NCBI GenBank assembly: GCA_903847495.1
Contig: CAINDT010000423.1
Span: 1-9,472, forward strand
Reading direction: 5' to 3'
DNA: 9,472 nucleotides
Origin: an uncultured Actinomycetes bacterium
GTDB lineage: Bacteria > Actinomycetota > Thermoleophilia > Gaiellales > F1-60-MAGs149
In this document: piece after piece, positions 5,829-9,472 of the stretch
How the letters are laid out: every line of letters starts with the position of its first letter
Position numbering within the stretch: the stretch's first letter is position 1
Position numbers and translations under genes: made by a program
The notes under the pieces: generated by a model
Database searches by the model: none
Told to the model about the DNA's origin: nothing
What the model saw: only the letters and a program-made list of their open reading frames with translations

Positions 5829-7161
5829 CGCGCTTCCTCTTGGCGTAGTGCTCTTTGTTGACCTGCCGCGCCCGGGCGATGCCCAGTGCCTCCGCCGGCA
5901 CGTCCTCCGTGATGATGGACCCAGCACCGGTCGTGGCATCGTCGCCGACCTCGACGGGAGCGACGAAGACGCAGTCGGAGCCCGTGCGGACGCGGTCGCC
6001 GATCGTCGTGCGGTGCTTGTTGACGCCGTCGTAGTTGGCGGTGATGTTGCCGGCGCCGATGTTGGTGTCCTCCCCGACGGTGGCGTCGCCGACGTACGAG
6101 AGGTGGGGGATCTTGCTGCGCGCGCCGAGCTCGGTGTTCTTGGTCTCGGCGAAGGCACCGACGCGCGCGCCGGTGTGCAGGTGGGTGCCAGCGCGGAGGT
6201 GCGCAAACGGCCCGGCCTGGGCATCGCTCTCGAGCACCGAGTCGGTCAGCACGCTGTGCGGTCCGGCCTCAGCACCGGCGGCCAGGCGCGTGCGGCCACG
6301 CAGGATCGTGTACGGATGCACGACGCAGTCGGCCTCGAGTTCGACGTCGGCGTCGATGTACGTCGTGGCCGGATCGACGATGCCCGCGCCGGCGAGCAGG
6401 TGCTGCTCGATGATGCGATCGCGGATGATCTGCGCGGCCTCGGCCAGCTCGACACGGGTGTTGACACCGAGCAGCAGCGACGCGACGTCGACCAGCGACG
6501 CCGAGGCGCGACCGCCGGCGGCGGCGATGGCGGGCACGACGTCGGGCAGGTAGTACTCGCCCTGGGCGTTGTCGTTGGTCAGGCCCGCGAGTGCGGGGCG
6601 TAGGGCGTCGGCGTCGAAGACGTAGAGGCCGGCGTTGACCTCGTCGACCTCGAGCTCGGCCGGCGTGGCGTCCTTGGCCTCGACGATGCGGATGCCGGCG
6701 GCATCGCGGATGACGCGGCCATAGCTGCCGGGCTGGTCGATCTGGAAGGTGGCGGCGGTCGCCGCGGCGCCGTCGGCGACATGCGCGTCAACGAGGCCGC
6801 CGAGCAGCTCGGCCGTGAGCAGGGGCGTGTCACCCGAGACGATCAGGACGTCGCCGGTGAAGCCCTCGAGCGGCGGCATGGCACAGCGCACTGCGTCGCC
6901 CGTACCGAGCTGGTCGTGCTGGATGACGGTCTCGGCGTCGCCCGCGACAGCGGCGACGGCCTCGGCGGCATCGGGCGGCACGACGACGACCACGCGCTCG
7001 GCACCGGCCTCGCGCACGGCGGCGATCACCCAGCCCAGTAGCGGACGACCCCAGATCGGATGCAGCACCTTCGGCAGCGCAGAACGCATGCGGGTGCCCT
7101 TGCCACCGGCCATGACGATGCAGGCGAGCGGGCGATCAGCGGTGCGAGAGGCAGTCGGCAT
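5821..7161 (-). CDS. glmU: Bifunctional UDP-GlcNAc pyrophosphorylase / glucosamine-1-phosphate acetyltransferase
   Basis: GlmU makes UDP-N-acetylglucosamine for peptidoglycan in two cytoplasmic steps: acetylation of glucosamine 1-phosphate, then uridylylation. The N-terminal nucleotidyltransferase (about 10-230) has MAGGKGTRM (17-25; the common form is LAAGKGTRM), PKVLH (30-34), QLGTGDAV (84-91, where many homologues have His for Asp89), SGDTPLL (109-115, metal Asp111), EVNAGLYVFD (174-183) and GVNTR (232-236). The C-terminal left-handed beta-helix shows hexapeptide periodicity from about 255. Its acetyltransferase residues are present: Lys341 in ETKNTELG, catalytic His353 in IPHLSYVGDA, NYDG (377-380) and Lys382. 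At 446 residues it is close to normal length. A GTG at 7176 is in frame, but the ATG at 7161 has an ideal GGAGG five bases before it and is preferred. It follows the peroxiredoxin gene by 39 bases and overlaps prs, so the three are probably one operon. Confidence 0.97.
   Translation of the reverse strand: MPTASRTADRPLACIVMAGGKGTRMRSALPKVLHPIWGRPLLGWVIAAVREAGAERVVVVVPPDAAEAVAAVAGDAETVIQHDQLGTGDAVRCAMPPLEGFTGDVLIVSGDTPLLTAELLGGLVDAHVADGAAATAATFQIDQPGSYGRVIRDAAGIRIVEAKDATPAELEVDEVNAGLYVFDADALRPALAGLTNDNAQGEYYLPDVVPAIAAAGGRASASLVDVASLLLGVNTRVELAEAAQIIRDRIIEQHLLAGAGIVDPATTYIDADVELEADCVVHPYTILRGRTRLAAGAEAGPHSVLTDSVLESDAQAGPFAHLRAGTHLHTGARVGAFAETKNTELGARSKIPHLSYVGDATVGEDTNIGAGNITANYDGVNKHRTTIGDRVRTGSDCVFVAPVEVGDDATTGAGSIITEDVPAEALGIARARQVNKEHYAKRKRDV
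5835..5840 (-). promoter_or_regulatory. Shine-Dalgarno of prs inside the end of glmU
   Basis: AGAGGA on the minus strand lies six bases before the prs ATG and inside the last codons of glmU (encoding the Lys/Arg-rich tail). It decides the prs start against the long upstream extension. Confidence 0.75.
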
Positions 7162-7166
7162 CCGGG

Positions 7167-7171
7167 CCTCC
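7167..7171 (-). promoter_or_regulatory. Shine-Dalgarno of glmU
   Basis: GGAGG five bases before the ATG at 7161; it lies inside the longer in-frame GTG version, which argues that the ATG is the real start. Confidence 0.75.
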
Positions 7172-7200
7172 AACACTAGTCCGTGCTCCGGAGGGAACGG

Positions 7201-7650
7201 TCAGACAGCAGCGATTGCGGCGCGCAACTCGTCGGCCGACAGGTACGTCAACCCGAGCGTCGCGTCGTGGCGGAAGCGGATCACGCCGTCGCCGTCGATC
7301 ACGAACGTGCTGCGCTTGGTGCCGAGCACGGCCTGCTTCGCACCGTAGAGCGCGGCCACCGCACGGTCGGGGTCGGCGAGCAGCGGCACCTTGAGTGCGC
7401 GCTTCTCGGCGAACTTCTCCTTCGAGGCGAGATCCTTGCCGGAGATGCCGACGATCGTCGCGTCGAGACCCGACAGCTCGCCCCACTGGTCTGTGTACTC
7501 GCACAGCTGCTTGGTGCAGACCTTCGTGTCGTCACCGGGATAGAAGACGAGCACGACGGTCTGGCCGCGATGGTCGGCGAGGTGGAACGCGCCGTTCGTG
7601 CCTTCGAGCGTGAAATCGGGAGCAGTGTCGCCGACGGTGGGGCTGGCCAT
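7201..7650 (-). CDS. bcp: Thiol peroxidase / peroxiredoxin of the BCP (PrxQ) type
   Basis: This 149-residue cytoplasmic enzyme reduces hydrogen peroxide and organic hydroperoxides with thioredoxin-derived electrons. The active site PGDDTKVCTKQLC (38-50) supplies Pro38, Thr42 and the peroxidatic Cys45 of the PxxxTxxC motif. Cys50 sits five residues on, where BCP/PrxQ enzymes keep their resolving cysteine, so an atypical two-cysteine mechanism is expected. Arg113 (LGTKRSTFVID) completes the catalytic triad. The full thioredoxin-fold order is present: APDFTL near the start, LVFYPGD in the middle, GVIRF near the end. An in-frame opening continues upstream to beyond 9100, but this is an antisense shadow of the divergent amidohydrolase. 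The ATG at 7650 has GGAGG at six bases. It is first in a probable bcp-glmU-prs operon and divergent from the amidohydrolase. A gene symbol from the family is used. Confidence 0.94.
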   Translation of the reverse strand: MASPTVGDTAPDFTLEGTNGAFHLADHRGQTVVLVFYPGDDTKVCTKQLCEYTDQWGELSGLDATIVGISGKDLASKEKFAEKRALKVPLLADPDRAVAALYGAKQAVLGTKRSTFVIDGDGVIRFRHDATLGLTYLSADELRAAIAAV

Positions 7651-7656
7651 GGGGAA

Positions 7657-7661
7657 CCTCC
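7657..7661 (-). promoter_or_regulatory. Shine-Dalgarno of the peroxiredoxin gene
   Basis: GGAGG six bases before the ATG at 7650; it forms one half of the 10-bp palindrome CCTCCGGAGG (7657-7666). It decides the start against the very long spurious upstream extension. Confidence 0.75.
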
Positions 7662-7683
7662 GGAGGGGTGCGTTTGGCTCTTC

Positions 7684-7696
7684 GCGCGGTCCGCGC
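7684..7696. repeat. Short inverted repeat in the peroxiredoxin leader
   Basis: GCGCGG-T-CCGCGC forms six-base arms around a single central base, 33 bases upstream of the peroxiredoxin start. It could be a regulator site, but such short GC palindromes are frequent by chance in DNA of this composition. Confidence 0.3.
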
Positions 7697-7733
7697 CGTT
7701 GGACGGGAGGCTCAGCCCCGACGCGGGAAGACG

Positions 7734-7767
7734 ACCGTGCTCGTCGCCTGCAGGCGACGAGCACGGT
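7734..7767. repeat. Perfect 34-bp palindrome in a divergent intergenic region
   Basis: ACCGTGCTCGTCGCCTG (7734-7750) is followed at once by its exact reverse complement (7751-7767), with no spacer and no mismatch, centred on CTGCAG. It sits between the divergent peroxiredoxin (start 7650) and amidohydrolase (start 7816) genes. No gene is transcribed into it from either side, and no T-run follows on either strand, so it is not a normal terminator. A dyad operator, a cruciform-forming site, or one copy of a dispersed REP-like repeat are the main possibilities. The remainder of 7651-7815 shows no clear promoter. Confidence 0.85.
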
Positions 7768-7815
7768 GCAGACATGTGACGCGGCTCGCTCGCCATCCCG
7801 TGCTACAACCCGCCC

Positions 7816-9414
7816 ATGCACTCGCCGATCGAGACCATCATCGTCAACGCCAAGGTCCGCACGCTCGACCCGGGCCAGCCCTTCGCCGAAGCCGTCGCCG
7901 TCGGTCATGGCGCCATCCTCGCGGTTGGCTCGAACGCCGAGATTCGTGAGCTCGGTGGCAGTGCGCGTGTGATTGATCTTGACGGCGCGGCGCTCGTGCC
8001 CGGCATCACCGACTCGCACGTGCACCCGCTGATGGGCGCGCTGGACACGATGGGTGCCGACCTGCTTGACGCCGGCACATGGGACGACGTCCTCGCCGGC
8101 ATCCGGAAGGAGGCCGAGGGCAAGGGGCCCGACGAGTGGGTGATCGGCTGGGGGCTGCTGTATGACGCCTTCGAGGGTCGTGAGATTCATCGGGACCTGA
8201 TCGAGGAGGCCGTCGGCGGCCGTCCGACGTACCTCAAGTTCATGGATTTCCATACGGTGCTCGCCTCGCAGAAGGCGCTCGATCTGGCCGGTATCACCGG
8301 CCCGATCCAGTTCAGCGAGAACGCAGAGGTCGTGTGCGATTCGAACGGCGTGCCGACGGGCGAACTGCGCGAGTGGGGTGCGATCGCGATCGTCGATGCC
8401 GCGCGGCCGCAGCTGACCGCTGCGCAGCGGCTCGACCAGTATCACCGCCAGATGAAGCAGTTCGCGGCCGTCGGCATCACCGGCATCCACGGCATGGACG
8501 GCACGCTCGAGACGCTCGACATCCTGCGCGAGCTTGAGGACTCGAACCGCCTGATCACCCGCCTGACGATGCCGTTCTGGTTCATGCCCGACATGCCCGA
8601 AGAGGAGTGGCAGGAGTACCTCCCGCACCGCGACACCCGCGGGCGCCGCTGGCGCGGTGGCGTTGCCAAGTTCTTCATCGACGGCGTGATCGACACCGGC
8701 ACCGGCTGGCTGTACGAGCCCGACTCGGAGGGCGACGGCATGGCGCCGTTCTGGCCGGACCCGGCCAAGTACCGCCGCGCCGTCAAGACGTTCGCACAGG
8801 CGGGCTTCCAGTGCTCGACGCATGCGTGTGGCGATCGCGGCGTGCGCGAGGCGCTCGACGCCTACGCCGAGGCCGGCGCGTGGGACGGCATCCGCCACCG
8901 CATCGAGCACATCGAGACGCTGCAGGACTTCGACCTGCCGCGCTTCGCCGCCGAGGGCGTCGTCGCCTCGATGCAGACGCAGCACATGATGTGGCTCGAC
9001 CCGAGTCGCACCTGCAACTGGACGACGCGCATGGGCAAGGACCGCTGCGACCGCGCCTTCCCGACGCGCAACCTGTGGGAGTCCGGCGCCGTCGTGGCGC
9101 TCGGCTCGGACTGGCCCGTCGCGCGCTTCGATCCCCGGATCGGCATGGCGTCGGCGCAGCTGCGCCACGCGCCGGGCAACGGCAAGGAGCCGTTCGACGA
9201 TCAGGCACTGACCGGTCTGCAGGCACTCGAGGGCTACACCGTCAACGCGGCGTACACGATCTCCGAGGAGCGCCGGCTCGGCCGCATCAAGGTCGGCTTC
9301 TGCGCCGACTTGACGGCCTTCGAGGTGGATCCTGCGATCTGCCCGCCCGAAGACCTGGTCGACAACCCGGTGCGCCTGACGATGGTCGACGGCGAGGTCG
9401 TCTACCGCGGCTGA
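7816..9414 (+). CDS. Metal-dependent amidohydrolase of the YtcJ / Amidohydro_3 type
   Basis: This 532-residue amidohydrolase-superfamily TIM-barrel protein probably hydrolyses an amide or related C-N bond in an unknown substrate in the cytoplasm. The N-terminal composite domain (1-60) leads to the metal-binding GITDSHVHP (63-71, with His68 and His70). Further metal or catalytic positions are a likely carboxylated Lys285 in AKFFIDG, His336 in STHACGD, His365 in RIEHIE, and Asp432 in ALGSDWPV. The C-terminal closing strands include GFCADLTAFEVDP (494-506) and the final MVDGEVVYRG. This is the normal order and length for YtcJ-like enzymes, a group with few known substrates and no obvious N-terminal signal. 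The ATG at 7816 has no Shine-Dalgarno; TACAAC ends seven bases before it, so a leaderless message is possible. It is the only certain gene on this strand and is divergent from the peroxiredoxin. Confidence 0.93.
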   Translation: MHSPIETIIVNAKVRTLDPGQPFAEAVAVGHGAILAVGSNAEIRELGGSARVIDLDGAALVPGITDSHVHPLMGALDTMGADLLDAGTWDDVLAGIRKEAEGKGPDEWVIGWGLLYDAFEGREIHRDLIEEAVGGRPTYLKFMDFHTVLASQKALDLAGITGPIQFSENAEVVCDSNGVPTGELREWGAIAIVDAARPQLTAAQRLDQYHRQMKQFAAVGITGIHGMDGTLETLDILRELEDSNRLITRLTMPFWFMPDMPEEEWQEYLPHRDTRGRRWRGGVAKFFIDGVIDTGTGWLYEPDSEGDGMAPFWPDPAKYRRAVKTFAQAGFQCSTHACGDRGVREALDAYAEAGAWDGIRHRIEHIETLQDFDLPRFAAEGVVASMQTQHMMWLDPSRTCNWTTRMGKDRCDRAFPTRNLWESGAVVALGSDWPVARFDPRIGMASAQLRHAPGNGKEPFDDQALTGLQALEGYTVNAAYTISEERRLGRIKVGFCADLTAFEVDPAICPPEDLVDNPVRLTMVDGEVVYRG

Positions 9415-9472
9415 GCCAGCCCCGCCGCGTAGGCGGCCTCACCGAACGGGCGGCGGTACGACGTTCGCGGCG
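9402..9472 (-). CDS. Possible C-terminal end of a convergent gene (unidentified)
   Basis: One minus-strand frame is open from the right edge to a TAG at 9402-9404, giving 22 residues ending RRPFGEAAYAAGLAQPR. Nineteen of the 22 codons end in G or C, as in the real genes here, and the peptide has a natural composition. If real, it would overlap the last 13 bases of the amidohydrolase gene tail to tail. It is too short to name, and chance cannot be excluded in GC-rich DNA. The alternative is that 9415-9472 is plain intergenic sequence. Confidence 0.35.
   Translation of the reverse strand, partial: PRTSYRRPFGEAAYAAGLAQPR

Noticed and set aside
5829..6224. N-terminal extension of prs through the end of glmU
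   Set aside because: The added stretch is low-complexity Ser/Arg/Pro/Thr from another frame of glmU; the ATG at 5828 has a ribosome site and gives a normal enzyme.
7651..9168. Upstream extension of the peroxiredoxin frame to a 655-residue protein, as if a fusion
   Set aside because: The extra residues lie antisense to the amidohydrolase gene and the true start has an ideal Shine-Dalgarno at six bases; peroxiredoxins of this type are about 150 residues.
9422..9436. Small inverted repeat CCGCC-GCGTA-GGCGG after the amidohydrolase stop, considered as a terminator
   Set aside because: Only five pairs, no T-run, and possibly inside a coding frame on the other strand; chance is likely at this base composition.

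Overview
The window is high-G+C bacterial chromosome with strongly G/C-biased third codon positions. The gene order glmU, prs, rplY, pth on one strand, a TL5-type L25 with an acidic tail, and the general protein character suggest an actinobacterium, possibly of the Thermoleophilia/Solirubrobacterales type. The lineage is inferred from style and synteny and was not tested by a search.

Almost everything lies on the minus strand. In transcription order (right to left): a BCP-type peroxiredoxin (7201-7650), glmU (5821-7161), prs (4797-5828, overlapping glmU by 8 bases), a secreted sulfatase (2998-4629), a small exported protein resembling the allene-oxide-cyclase/dirigent barrel (2425-2988), a strong hairpin (2372-2412), rplY/ctc (1651-2328), pth (1082-1648), and the first 335 codons of a xanthine-dehydrogenase-family molybdopterin subunit (1-1005) that runs off the left edge. 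Divergent from the peroxiredoxin, on the plus strand, is a YtcJ-like metal-dependent amidohydrolase (7816-9414). A short open frame at the right edge (9402-9472, minus) is probably the C-terminal end of a convergent gene.

The housekeeping genes cover UDP-GlcNAc synthesis (GlmU), PRPP synthesis (Prs), a ribosomal 5S rRNA-binding protein (L25) and peptidyl-tRNA recycling (Pth). The notable point is that the usual prs-rplY junction is split by a two-gene envelope/secreted cassette, sulfatase plus barrel protein. The two are joined by a stop codon that overlaps the next Shine-Dalgarno. The cassette has its own upstream region with a 21-bp tandem repeat of a dyad, and it is closed by a hairpin. 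This is the best candidate for an under-described functional pair. Its substrate cannot be read from the sequence.

The non-coding spaces are short (none over 300 bases). The two most structured are the prs-sulfatase gap (4630-4796: tandem dyad repeats, possible leaderless promoter) and the divergent gap 7651-7815 (perfect 34-bp palindrome plus a smaller inverted repeat). No tRNA, rRNA, CRISPR array, insertion sequence or origin was seen. I found no clear evidence of a wholly novel multi-gene system.
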